This document shows positions 1 to 7,307 of a DNA stretch of 22,615 nt, piece after piece. The stretch covers positions 1 to 22,615 of the forward strand of contig CATIQX010000073.1 in assembly GCA_949531795.1 (NCBI GenBank), read 5' to 3'. Source of the stretch: Cryomorphaceae bacterium (lineage in GTDB: Bacteria; Bacteroidota; Bacteroidia; Flavobacteriales; BACL11). Both the position numbers and the translations under genes were made by a program. Under the pieces are notes generated by a model. It was not told where the DNA came from, searched no databases, and saw nothing but the letters and a program-made list of their open reading frames with translations. Within the stretch, counting starts at the first letter, position 1; each line of letters opens with the position of its first letter.

Positions 1-51
1 ATTGTTTTTTAAAACGGAAGCAAAAATAACACAAAGGTTGAAATAATAAAA

Positions 52-59
52 TATATTTG
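52..59 (+). promoter_or_regulatory. Bacteroidetes -7 promoter element upstream of the PfkB kinase gene
   Basis: The octamer TATATTTG matches the Bacteroidetes -7 consensus TAnnTTTG and ends 14 nt before the ATG at 74. A TTG at 38-40 lies only 11 nt upstream, too close for the usual -33 element (about 18-20 nt), so only the -7 half is supported. A short leader of under about 10 nt is inferred. Confidence 0.5.
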
Positions 60-73
60 CAGAAAAAGAAGAT

Positions 74-988
74 ATGAGTGTTTTAGTGGTAGGAACAGTA
101 GCTTTTGATGCAATAGAAACTCCTTTTGGTAAAATAGATAAAATAGTTGGTGGAGCAGCAACATATATATGTTTATCGTCGTCATTTTTTGCTAAAAACT
201 TAAACTTAGTATCTGTTGTTGGAGATGATTTTCCTTCAGAAGCAATACAGATGCTAAAAAACAAATCAGTTGATATTGATGGTTTGCAAATAAAAAAAGG
301 TGAAAAAACATTTTTTTGGTCAGGAAAATATCACAATGATATGAATACTAGAGATACTTTAGATACACAGTTAAACGTATTAGAAAACTTTAATCCAATT
401 GTACCTGAAAAATATCAAGAATCAGAATTCTTAATGCTTGGAAACTTAATGCCAAGTGTTCAAAAGCAGGTTTTAAGTCAAATGAAAAAGAGACCAAAAT
501 TGGTTGTTTTGGATACAATGAATTTCTGGATGGATCTTTTTATGGATGATTTAAAAGAAGCTTTAAAAGAAGTTGATGTTCTAACTATAAATGACGAAGA
601 AGCAAGGCAGCTTTCGGGAGAATACTCATTAGTTAAGTCAGCAAAAATAATTCTAGCAATGGGCCCTAAATACTTAATAATTAAAAAAGGAGAGCACGGA
701 GCTCTTTTGTTTAATGATGATGAAGTGTTTTTTGCTCCAGCTCTTCCTTTGGAAGAGGTGTTTGACCCTACAGGGGCTGGAGATTCTTTTGCGGGAGGAT
801 TTATAGGTTATTTAGCTAAAACAAATGACATCTCTTTTGAAAACATGAAAAGAGCTGTTATTAATGGTTCTGCCATGGCGTCTTTTTGCGTTGAAAAGTT
901 TGGGACGCAGAAATTAACAGAAATCACTCAGACAGATGTTAGTGAGCGAATAAATGAGTTTGTAAAATTAGTTAAATTTGATATTTGA
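74..988 (+). CDS. PfkB-family carbohydrate (ribokinase-like) kinase
   Basis: A 304-residue protein of the usual PfkB-family length. The family's second signature is intact at residues 231-243 (DPTGAGDSFAGGF); D237 is the expected catalytic base and the GAG stretch forms the anion hole for ATP-dependent phosphorylation of a sugar or nucleoside hydroxyl. The N-terminal substrate half is also typical: a strand followed by GTVAFD at 7-12 and a GGAA turn at 26-29. The acceptor substrate cannot be read from the sequence, so no gene symbol is given; a sugar or nucleoside is likely. A cytosolic location is inferred from the absence of a signal peptide. The ATG at 74 is chosen because it directly precedes the beta strand that begins the fold and lies 14 nt after a -7 promoter element. 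Its TGA stop abuts the stop codon of the convergent rnhA with no spacer. Confidence 0.9.
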   Translation: MSVLVVGTVAFDAIETPFGKIDKIVGGAATYICLSSSFFAKNLNLVSVVGDDFPSEAIQMLKNKSVDIDGLQIKKGEKTFFWSGKYHNDMNTRDTLDTQLNVLENFNPIVPEKYQESEFLMLGNLMPSVQKQVLSQMKKRPKLVVLDTMNFWMDLFMDDLKEALKEVDVLTINDEEARQLSGEYSLVKSAKIILAMGPKYLIIKKGEHGALLFNDDEVFFAPALPLEEVFDPTGAGDSFAGGFIGYLAKTNDISFENMKRAVINGSAMASFCVEKFGTQKLTEITQTDVSERINEFVKLVKFDI

Positions 989-1468
989 TTAAAATAAAGA
1001 GGATCCGGTATTTTTAATATTGTTTTCATACCAATTATCAATAAGAAGATCTTTAGAGTCAGCCGCATGTACAGCTAAAAAATCACACCTTTCATTTTCT
1101 TTGTTGTTAGCGTGACCTTTTACCCAAATAAAACCCACCTTTTGTTTTCTGTATATTTTTAAAAAACGAATCCATAAGTCAGGATTTTTTTTCTTGTTAA
1201 AGTTTTTCTTTTCCCAACCAAACAACCATTTTTTTTCAACAGCATCAATTACATATTTTGAATCAGAATAAACAGTTATTACTGACCCTTCCTTCTTAAC
1301 ACTCTCTAGGGCGATAATAACCGCTAATAATTCCATGCGATTATTAGTTGTAAGTCTAAACCCCTGATTTAACTCTCTTCTATAGGAGCCGCTCATCATT
1401 ACAATTCCATATCCTCCATTTCCAGGGTTTCCTTTCGCCGACCCATCAGTATAAATAATAATGCTCAT
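989..1468 (-). CDS. rnhA: Ribonuclease HI
   Basis: A 159-residue protein, the normal size for single-domain bacterial RNase HI, which cleaves the RNA strand of RNA-DNA hybrids (R-loops, Okazaki primers). The catalytic acidic residues are all present: D8 in YTDGSAKGNPG, E46 in NNRMEL, D69 in YSDSKYV and D129 in NERCDFLA, with the loop histidine H119 in WVKGHANN. There is no N-terminal hybrid-binding domain. The ATG at 1468 begins right at the first strand, MSIIIYTDGS. It lies 37 nt downstream of purN on the same strand, so the two may be cotranscribed. The 12-base palindrome AAAAGCGCTTTT lies in the gap between them. Confidence 0.97.
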   Translation of the reverse strand: MSIIIYTDGSAKGNPGNGGYGIVMMSGSYRRELNQGFRLTTNNRMELLAVIIALESVKKEGSVITVYSDSKYVIDAVEKKWLFGWEKKNFNKKKNPDLWIRFLKIYRKQKVGFIWVKGHANNKENERCDFLAVHAADSKDLLIDNWYENNIKNTGSSLF

Positions 1469-1505
1469 TAATTAAAAAGCGCTTTTAAGATTGTTAAAAT
1501 GGTTT

Positions 1506-2084
1506 TCATTTATATAATTTTTTAATTGTTTTTTCAATTGCATTAGGAAAATAGGCGTGCTCTAATTCACGTATTTTTTCTGTTAGTGTTTCTACAGATT
1601 CATCTGAAGAAATAGCACACTTTTTTTGTAAAATAATTTTTCCTTCATCATAGTTTTGATTCACAAAATGGATGCTAATTCCGCTTTCATTTTCTTTATT
1701 TTCAATCACAGCCTTATGTATATTGTTGCCATACATTCCTTTTCCTCCATATTTTGGTAGTAATGAAGGGTGAATATTAATAATGCGATTTGGGTAGCTA
1801 TTAATCATTATTGACGGAAGTTTAAGTAAAAATCCAGCCAATATGACAACATCAACATCAATACTTTGCAGTTTTTTATGTAAATCAATAAAATTATTAA
1901 GCTCGTATTTAGTAAATATATGTACTGGAATATTCAGTTTTTTAGCCCTTTTTACAATTAACGCATCTTGCTTGTTAGTGCAAATCAAAACTACCTCAAT
2001 ATCAGATGATTCAGCAAAATAATTGCATATGTTTTCGGCATTTGACCCTGACCCAGAAGCGAATATTGCGAGTTTTTTTAGCAT
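1506..2084 (-). CDS. purN: Phosphoribosylglycinamide formyltransferase (GAR transformylase)
   Basis: A 192-residue enzyme of purine biosynthesis that transfers a formyl group from 10-formyl-tetrahydrofolate to GAR. The N-terminal GAR-binding motif FASGSGSNAENI is at residues 8-19. The catalytic triad of the family is present as N103 and H105 (NIHPSLLP) and D146 (YDEG); the folate-site stretch KYGGKGMYG is at 111-119. The ATG at 2084 is preferred over an in-frame TTG two codons upstream (2090), because ATG is the usual start and the protein then begins MLKKLAIFASGSGSN as the family does. A -7 promoter element is found about 30 nt upstream on this strand, back to back with the acpP promoter. 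rnhA follows after 37 nt. Confidence 0.96.
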   Translation of the reverse strand: MLKKLAIFASGSGSNAENICNYFAESSDIEVVLICTNKQDALIVKRAKKLNIPVHIFTKYELNNFIDLHKKLQSIDVDVVILAGFLLKLPSIMINSYPNRIINIHPSLLPKYGGKGMYGNNIHKAVIENKENESGISIHFVNQNYDEGKIILQKKCAISSDESVETLTEKIRELEHAYFPNAIEKTIKKLYK

Positions 2085-2113
2085 TATCAATTTTTCATTA
2101 AAAATAGTATAAA

Positions 2114-2121
2114 CAAAGATA
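2114..2121 (-). promoter_or_regulatory. -7 promoter element for purN
   Basis: Read on the minus strand this is TATCTTTG, an exact match to TAnnTTTG, ending 29 nt before the purN ATG. No convincing -33 TTG was found at the expected spacing. It lies in the 118-nt divergent region between purN and acpP. Confidence 0.5.
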
Positions 2122-2145
2122 TGTTAAAATAGAAAATAGGAAAGG

Positions 2146-2176
2146 TTGCAAGTTCTTTAATTTATAGTTTTATTTG
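2146..2176 (+). promoter_or_regulatory. Promoter for the acpP-fabF run
   Basis: A TTG at 2146-2148 is followed after 20 nt by TTTATTTG at 2169-2176, which matches the Bacteroidetes -33/-7 pattern (TTG, then TAnnTTTG) with one mismatch in the -7 box and near-normal spacing. It ends 26 nt before the acpP ATG, giving a leader of roughly 20 nt. This is the only element here with a plausible -33 partner. Confidence 0.5.
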
Positions 2177-2202
2177 CACATTAATAATTAAAACATTTAA
2201 AT

Positions 2203-2433
2203 ATGTCTGATGTAGCAGAAAAAGTAAAAGCAATTATTGTTGACAAATTAGGAGTTGACGAAAGTGAAGTGACTAATGAGGCAAATTTTACTAATGATTT
2301 AGGGGCTGATTCCTTAGATACAGTAGAGCTTATTATGGAATTCGAAAAAGAATTTGATATTCAAATTCCAGATGACAAGGCAGAGGCTATTGCAACTGTT
2401 GGAGATGCAGTTTCATTTATTGAGGCAGCCTAA
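2203..2433 (+). CDS. acpP: Acyl carrier protein
   Basis: A 76-residue acidic protein carrying growing acyl chains in type II fatty-acid synthesis. The 4'-phosphopantetheine attachment serine is S37 in LGADSLDTVEL, followed by the acidic helix II that docks partner enzymes. Length and the start MSDVAEKVKAIIVDKLGV match standard AcpP. It is followed after 9 nt by fabF, the classic acpP-fabF pair, so the carrier and the elongating synthase are made from one message. A -33/-7 promoter lies just upstream. Confidence 0.98.
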   Translation: MSDVAEKVKAIIVDKLGVDESEVTNEANFTNDLGADSLDTVELIMEFEKEFDIQIPDDKAEAIATVGDAVSFIEAA

Positions 2434-2442
2434 CTAATTAAA

Positions 2443-3696
2443 ATGAAAAGTAGAAGAGTGGTTGTTACCGGAATGGGTGCTTTAACTCCCATCGGTAATA
2501 ACTTACAGGATTATTGGAAAGCCTTGCAAGACGGGGTAAGTGGCGCTGCGCCAATTACTCACTTTAATGCTGAAAACTTTAAAACAAAATTTGCCTGTGA
2601 GGTTAAAGGTTTTGAGGTTACTGATTTTATTCACAGAAAAGAAGCGAGAAAAATGGATTTGTTTTGTCAATATGCAATGGTAGCTAGTGATGAGGCAATT
2701 ATAGATTCTGATTTAAATTTGGATGAAATTAATCTAGATAGAGCTGGGGTTATTTGGGGATCGGGTATTGGTGGAATGAATAGCTTTCAACAGGAAACTA
2801 CAAACTTTGCTCAAGGAAATGGGATTCCTAGATACAATCCATTTTTTATTCCAAAACTTATTTCAGATATTCCTGCAGGTCATATATCCATAAAGCATGG
2901 TTTTAGAGGTCCTAATTTTACTACCGTTTCTGCTTGTGCATCATCAACAAATTCTCTTATAGATGCATTTAATTATATCAAGTGGAATAAGGCGGATATT
3001 TTTGTTGCTGGAGGATCTGAAGCTTGTGTTTTTGAAACAGGAATAGGTGGTTTTAATGCAATGATGGCTTTATCAACCAGAAATGATGACCCAAAAACAG
3101 CTTCTCGTCCTTTTGATAAAGATAGAGATGGTTTTGTAATGGGCGAAGGAGGAGGTGCAATTGTTATTGAAGAGTACGAACATGCTGTTAAAAGAGGGGC
3201 AAAAATTTATGCAGAAATAGTTGGCGGAGGCTTAACTGCAGACGCACATCATATAACAGCGCCACATCCTGAAGGCTTGGGTGCGCGTAATGTTATGCAG
3301 CTAGCAATTGAGGAGGCTAAAATTCCCGTAACAGACCTAGATTATATAAACGTTCATGGGACATCTACTCCTCTTGGTGATATAGCAGAAACTAAAGCAA
3401 TTAAAGCTTTATTTGGTGATCATGCTTATAACTTAAACATTAGCTCGACTAAGTCAATGACAGGTCACTTGTTAGGTGCCGCCGGAGTTATTGAGTCAAT
3501 TGCCTGCATTATGGCTGTTAAGCACGATATTATCCCTCCAACGATTAATCACGTTACTGATGATCCCGAGATAGACAATAAATTGAATTTAACATTCAAT
3601 AAAGCACAAAAAAGAACAGTGAACTACGCACTAACAAATACTTTCGGTTTTGGAGGTCATAACGCTTCTGTCCTATTTAAAAAATATACACCATAA
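2443..3696 (+). CDS. fabF: Beta-ketoacyl-[acyl-carrier-protein] synthase II
   Basis: A 417-residue condensing enzyme (KAS II) that elongates acyl-ACP with malonyl-ACP. The catalytic triad is complete: C165 in VSACASSTNS, H305 in NVHGTSTPLGD and H342 in SMTGHLLGAAG; K337 before it is also conserved. The glycine-rich C-terminus TNTFGFGGHNAS is present at 398-409. Length is normal for FabF. It follows acpP by 9 nt. The stop codon TAA (3694-3696) overlaps an in-frame ATA codon of rnc, so the junction reads ATAA where many bacterial operons have ATGA; see the rnc entry. Confidence 0.98.
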   Translation: MKSRRVVVTGMGALTPIGNNLQDYWKALQDGVSGAAPITHFNAENFKTKFACEVKGFEVTDFIHRKEARKMDLFCQYAMVASDEAIIDSDLNLDEINLDRAGVIWGSGIGGMNSFQQETTNFAQGNGIPRYNPFFIPKLISDIPAGHISIKHGFRGPNFTTVSACASSTNSLIDAFNYIKWNKADIFVAGGSEACVFETGIGGFNAMMALSTRNDDPKTASRPFDKDRDGFVMGEGGGAIVIEEYEHAVKRGAKIYAEIVGGGLTADAHHITAPHPEGLGARNVMQLAIEEAKIPVTDLDYINVHGTSTPLGDIAETKAIKALFGDHAYNLNISSTKSMTGHLLGAAGVIESIACIMAVKHDIIPPTINHVTDDPEIDNKLNLTFNKAQKRTVNYALTNTFGFGGHNASVLFKKYTP

Positions 3697-3717
3697 CGTT
3701 TTTAAAACTAATATACC

Positions 3718-3754
3718 AAAGACTTGCTTTTTGCAATAAGAATAAGTCTTTTTT
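3718..3754 (+). terminator. Terminator-like hairpin at the fabF/rnc junction
   Basis: AAAGACTT (3718-3725) pairs perfectly with AAGTCTTT (3744-3751), and a run of six T spans 3749-3754. The loop is 18 nt, longer than usual. If rnc starts at the TTG at 3753, this is a plausible attenuator or terminator after acpP-fabF that would lower expression of downstream genes. If rnc starts upstream, as its conserved N-terminus suggests, the hairpin lies inside coding sequence and may be a coincidence. Confidence 0.35.
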
Positions 3755-4376
3755 GTTCAAAATATTAGGCTATAATCCAATTTGTAAAGGCATATACCTA
3801 AAAGCATTACAGCACAAATCTTATAGTGTAAAAGAAAACAACGAGCGGTTAGAGTTTTTGGGAGATGCAATTTTGGATTTTATTGTAGCCAAGGAGTTGT
3901 ATTTGGAATACCCAGACCAAGAAGAAGGTTTTTTATCCCAACAAAGAGCGATAATAGTTGGGAGAAAGCACTTAAACTTAGTTGGGAAGAAAATTTTTTT
4001 GGATTCTGATATTAAAAGTAACCTTAAAGTAATACCTAAAAGCGTTTATGGAAATACGCTTGAATCAATTATAGGGGCTATATATATTGATAAAGGGGTG
4101 GAGCAAGCCGGACAGTTCATAATTAAGCATATTTATAGTTCAGAATTTATTAAGGAGCTTTCTGATACAGATTATAAGAGTAAGCTTTTAAAATTGTCTC
4201 AGAAATTAAAAATACAAATAACATATAAAGTTATAAAAAGAGAGGGTCCAAGTCATAGGCAAGAGTTTTTGGTTGCTGTTTATATAGAAAAAGTTAAAAA
4301 GGCAGAAGCGCAAGCATCCTCTATTAAGGAAGCAGAGCAAAAAGCAGCTAAAAAAGCATATAATAGTGTATTTTAG
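3753..4376 (+). CDS. rnc: Ribonuclease III (start uncertain)
   Basis: A double-strand-specific endoribonuclease for rRNA and mRNA processing. From the TTG at 3753 it has 207 residues. The signature NERLEFLGDA (30-39) carries the catalytic acidic residues E31, E34 and D38; E104 in NTLESIIGA is the second-site glutamate. The position of E. coli D114 is N101 here. A dsRNA-binding domain fills about 140-207. No ATG is available: the only standard alternative start is this TTG, which leaves just three residues before ILGY. The frame stays open upstream to 3681 and encodes TFLKLIYQRLAF... then KSFLFKILGY, which resembles the N-terminus of Bacteroidetes RNase III. An ATA at 3693 overlapping the fabF stop would give 227 residues and is my preferred true start. 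The 3' end lies 5 nt before the next gene. Confidence 0.93.
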   Translation: MFKILGYNPICKGIYLKALQHKSYSVKENNERLEFLGDAILDFIVAKELYLEYPDQEEGFLSQQRAIIVGRKHLNLVGKKIFLDSDIKSNLKVIPKSVYGNTLESIIGAIYIDKGVEQAGQFIIKHIYSSEFIKELSDTDYKSKLLKLSQKLKIQITYKVIKREGPSHRQEFLVAVYIEKVKKAEAQASSIKEAEQKAAKKAYNSVF

Positions 4377-4381
4377 CAATT

Positions 4382-4801
4382 ATGAAAACACGGTTTACAT
4401 TAGAGTGTGCTGAAGAATTTGATTTTGCTGTGCTGGCAATAAATAGCCACATTAAAGCCTACAAATTGTGTTGGAATATTAATAGCTCAATGCAATTAAA
4501 ATTTGAAAAAAAAAATTATCACAATATTAAAGGAGACTTATGGTTTTCAAGATATACGTATATTTCAGATGAAGGAATAGAGTATGATTTATTAGCTAAT
4601 CGATCCAAAAAAGGATATTTAGTTCCAAACCAAAAAAGTATTAATTATTTTTTGGTTGTTAAGAATGACTACTGGAAGCAAGATAGGCTAGATTTTATGA
4701 TTAAATTAAGAAGTGTCCCAGATGTTTTGTTAGCTTTTGAATTAGATATAGCAAGTTTAAAACACATAGATAGATTTATTTTCAATGATAAGGAAAACTA
4801 A
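4382..4801 (+). CDS. IPExxxVDY-family protein
   Basis: A 139-residue protein of unknown function, recognised as the Bacteroidetes IPExxxVDY family by its overall pattern and its place between rnc and pyk. The N-terminal part FTLECAEEFDFAVLAINS matches the family start. The C-terminal part VPDVLLAFELDIASLKHIDRF (residues about 113-133) corresponds to the IPE-containing tail, with I to V and E to D changes and without a clear VDY. No signal peptide or membrane segment is visible. Its 3' end overlaps the start of pyk by 17 nt, suggesting translational coupling. The role is unknown; position alone suggests coexpression with RNase III and pyruvate kinase. Confidence 0.85.
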   Translation: MKTRFTLECAEEFDFAVLAINSHIKAYKLCWNINSSMQLKFEKKNYHNIKGDLWFSRYTYISDEGIEYDLLANRSKKGYLVPNQKSINYFLVVKNDYWKQDRLDFMIKLRSVPDVLLAFELDIASLKHIDRFIFNDKEN

Positions 4802-6200
4802 AATAATAGCAACTATAGGTCCAGCAACATCATCCAAAGAGATGTTGAGGAAAATCATATTGAGAGGAGTTAATGTGTGTAGGCTAAACTTTTCTCATCT
4901 TGAACATGATGCGGCAAAAGAGATTATTTCAAACATAAAGGAGATTAACCAAGAGTTACATATGCATACTGCTATTTTAGCCGATTTACAGGGCCCTAAA
5001 ATAAGGGTAGGTATATTCGAAAAGCCAATAAAACTTATAAAAGGTGAGGAAGTAATTTTTAGTACAAAAAGAAAGAAAAACACAATTCATATAAGTTATA
5101 TTAATTTTGCTAAAGATGTTAGCGTAAAAGATAAGGTTCTGTTAGACGATGGTAAGATTGTATTAGAAGCCACTAGTACAAACAAGAAAGATACTGTTGT
5201 TTTAAAAGTAATATTTGGAGGCTTATTGCATTCAAGAAAAGGCGTTAATTTACCAAACACTAAAATTTCATTACCCTGTTTAACAAAAAAAGACAAGAAA
5301 GATTTAACTTTTGTACTTTCCGAAAAAATAGAATGGATAGGCTTGTCGTTTGTACGCTCAGCAAATGACGTTAGAGTTCTTAAAAGAATAATTAATAAGC
5401 AAAAGCTAAATCACAAAATAATTGCAAAAATAGAAAAGCCAGAAGCAATAAAAGATATTGATTCAATAATTGATGCTGCTGATGCAATTATGGTTGCAAG
5501 GGGAGACTTAGGAGTTGAGGTTCCGCCACATAAGGTTCCTGTTTATCAGAAAATGATTGTTGAAAAATGTATTACACAGGCAAAGCCAGTTATAATAGCA
5601 ACACAAATGCTTGAAAGTATGACTGAAAATCCATCAGCAACAAGGGCAGAAGTAAACGATGTGGCAAATTCTGTTATTGACGGTGCTGATGCCGTAATGT
5701 TAAGTGGAGAAACATCTGTTGGAAGCTACCCTTTGAATGTTGTAGACACTATGCGGAAAATCATTAGAGACGTTGAGAGGAGTGATCATAACATATCAAA
5801 AAATAGAATAAACAAAGCTGTTATAAACAATGAAAGATTTTTGACAAATTCAATTTGTTCGAATGCTTGCGATATTGCTAAAAGTACAGAGGCTAAAGCA
5901 ATAATTACAGTTACTTACTCTGGATTTAATACAATCAAAATGTCTAGCTATAGACCAAGTGCATTTATTTATGCCTTTACAAATAATCATACGATTTTAA
6001 ATACACTAAGCTTGGTTTGGGGGGTAAGAGGTTTTTATTACGACAGGGGAACGACAACGGATCAAACTATAAAAGAAACTAAAGAAATTTTAAGAGATGG
6101 AAGTTTCTTAAAGAAAGGAGATTTAGTAGTAAATTTGGCTAGCATGCCAGCCCACGAAAAAGGCATGACAAATATGATGAAATTAAGTAAAGTAAAATAA
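4785..6200 (+). CDS. pyk: Pyruvate kinase
   Basis: A 471-residue enzyme catalysing phosphoenolpyruvate plus ADP to pyruvate plus ATP, the last step of glycolysis. Active-site residues are visible: R33, N35 and S37 (RLNFSH), K215 and E217 (IAKIEKPE), the metal ligand D241 (VARGDLGVEV), and the ATQMLESM and DVANSVIDGADAVMLSGETS stretches at 272-279 and 292-311. The B domain (about 70-168) is present, as is a C-terminal domain ending GMTNMMKLSKVK, typical of the Bacteroidetes enzyme. The ATG at 4785 gives the canonical start MIRKTKIIATIGPA and overlaps the preceding gene by 17 nt. An M42 peptidase follows after 9 nt. pgk, another glycolytic gene, lies elsewhere in the window on the other strand. 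Confidence 0.97.
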   Translation: MIRKTKIIATIGPATSSKEMLRKIILRGVNVCRLNFSHLEHDAAKEIISNIKEINQELHMHTAILADLQGPKIRVGIFEKPIKLIKGEEVIFSTKRKKNTIHISYINFAKDVSVKDKVLLDDGKIVLEATSTNKKDTVVLKVIFGGLLHSRKGVNLPNTKISLPCLTKKDKKDLTFVLSEKIEWIGLSFVRSANDVRVLKRIINKQKLNHKIIAKIEKPEAIKDIDSIIDAADAIMVARGDLGVEVPPHKVPVYQKMIVEKCITQAKPVIIATQMLESMTENPSATRAEVNDVANSVIDGADAVMLSGETSVGSYPLNVVDTMRKIIRDVERSDHNISKNRINKAVINNERFLTNSICSNACDIAKSTEAKAIITVTYSGFNTIKMSSYRPSAFIYAFTNNHTILNTLSLVWGVRGFYYDRGTTTDQTIKETKEILRDGSFLKKGDLVVNLASMPAHEKGMTNMMKLSKVK

Positions 6201-6209
6201 ATAACAAAA

Positions 6210-7256
6210 ATGATAAATATACCATTATTAGCAGAGATTTGTAAGATTGCCGGAGCGCCAGGTCATGAGCAAAAAGTAAGAGAAATAGTTCTAAGAGAAG
6301 TAGAATCATTAGTAGATGAAATAAGAATTGACAACATGGGAAATGTTGTGGCGATAAAAAAAGGAAAAGAAAGTAAACGAGTAATGATTGGTGCTCACAT
6401 GGATGAGATAGGGTTTATTGTTACCCACATTGATGACAAAGGGTTTGTTTATTTTCATACTTTAGGTGGTTTTGATCCAAAAACACTAACCGCACAAAGA
6501 GTAATTATTCATGGAAAACAGGATGTTATTGGCGTAATGGGGGGCAAGCCAATTCACTTAATGAATGCTGCTGATAGAGCAAAGGTACCTACTATTAAAG
6601 ATTATTTTATTGACACAGGAAGACCTAAAAAAGAATTAGACAAAATAATTTCAGTAGGAGATACAATTACCAGAAGTAGTGATCTGATTGAGATGGGCGA
6701 CTGTATAAATTGTAAATCTTTAGATAATAGAGTTTCTGTATTTATACTTATTGAAATGTTCCGTGAAATGAAACAAACACCACCTTATGATGTATATGGA
6801 GTATTTACTGTACAAGAGGAAATAGGAATTAGAGGTGCCAACGTTTCTTCAATGGATATAAATCCTGATTTTGGTTTTGGTTTAGACACTACTATTGCTT
6901 GGGACACTCCAGGAAGCACTAAACAGGAACAAGTCTCAGCTTTGGGTGAAGGGGCTTGTATTAAGGTGATGGATTCTGCCACTGTTTGTGATTACCGAAT
7001 GGTAAAATACATGAAAGAATTAGCGAAAAAGAAAAAGCTAAAAACTCAATTGGAGATATTACCTGCCGGAGGAACTGATACAGCAGGAATACAGAGAATG
7101 AACCCAGGCGGAAGTATTGCTGGAGCGGTTTCTATACCAACAAGACATATTCATCAGTCGATTGAAATGGTTCACAAAGATGATGTGAGGGGGGCAATTG
7201 ATTTATTACGCCACTCAGTTGAAAACTTACATACTTACGATTGGAGTTTTAGATAG
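6210..7256 (+). CDS. M42-family metallo-aminopeptidase
   Basis: A 348-residue dinuclear metal aminopeptidase of the M42 (glutamyl aminopeptidase / TET) family, probably cytosolic and oligomeric, trimming peptides produced by proteolysis. Metal and catalytic residues are readable: H63 and D65 (GAHMDEIGF), D172 (SLDNR), the E203-E204 pair (TVQEEIGIRGA), D226 (GLDTT) and H315 (TRHIHQS). Length is normal. Substrate preference cannot be assigned from sequence. It is the last gene of the acpP-pyk run, 9 nt after pyk, and is followed by an intrinsic terminator at 7280-7303. Confidence 0.94.
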   Translation: MINIPLLAEICKIAGAPGHEQKVREIVLREVESLVDEIRIDNMGNVVAIKKGKESKRVMIGAHMDEIGFIVTHIDDKGFVYFHTLGGFDPKTLTAQRVIIHGKQDVIGVMGGKPIHLMNAADRAKVPTIKDYFIDTGRPKKELDKIISVGDTITRSSDLIEMGDCINCKSLDNRVSVFILIEMFREMKQTPPYDVYGVFTVQEEIGIRGANVSSMDINPDFGFGLDTTIAWDTPGSTKQEQVSALGEGACIKVMDSATVCDYRMVKYMKELAKKKKLKTQLEILPAGGTDTAGIQRMNPGGSIAGAVSIPTRHIHQSIEMVHKDDVRGAIDLLRHSVENLHTYDWSFR

Positions 7257-7279
7257 AATAAAGTAAAATAGAAATAAAT

Positions 7280-7303
7280 AACCACCTGAAAGGGTGGTTT
7301 TTC
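7280..7303 (+). terminator. Intrinsic terminator after the M42 peptidase gene
   Basis: AACCACC (7280-7286) pairs with GGTGGTT (7293-7299) around a 6-nt loop, with a T run at 7298-7302. It lies 24 nt after the M42 stop and 5 nt before the stop of the convergent permease gene, so it can end the + strand transcript. The same stem may also help on the minus strand, although the T-rich tail there is weaker. Confidence 0.85.
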
Positions 7304-7307
7304 TTTG

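Noticed and set aside
1475..1486. 12-base palindrome AAAAGCGCTTTT between purN and rnhA, possible operator.
   Set aside because: Short, made mostly of A and T runs, no second copy seen elsewhere, and within a gap that probably lies inside one transcript.
2085..2090. TTG start for purN two codons upstream of the ATG.
   Set aside because: The ATG at 2084 is the normal codon and gives the family N-terminus.
4895..5296. Two minus-strand open frames inside pyk.
   Set aside because: They are antisense shadows of a well-conserved gene, with composition unlike real proteins and no promoter. The same holds for opposite-strand frames inside pheS, holB, PBP1A, scoB, the ABC ATPase and the serine hydrolase.
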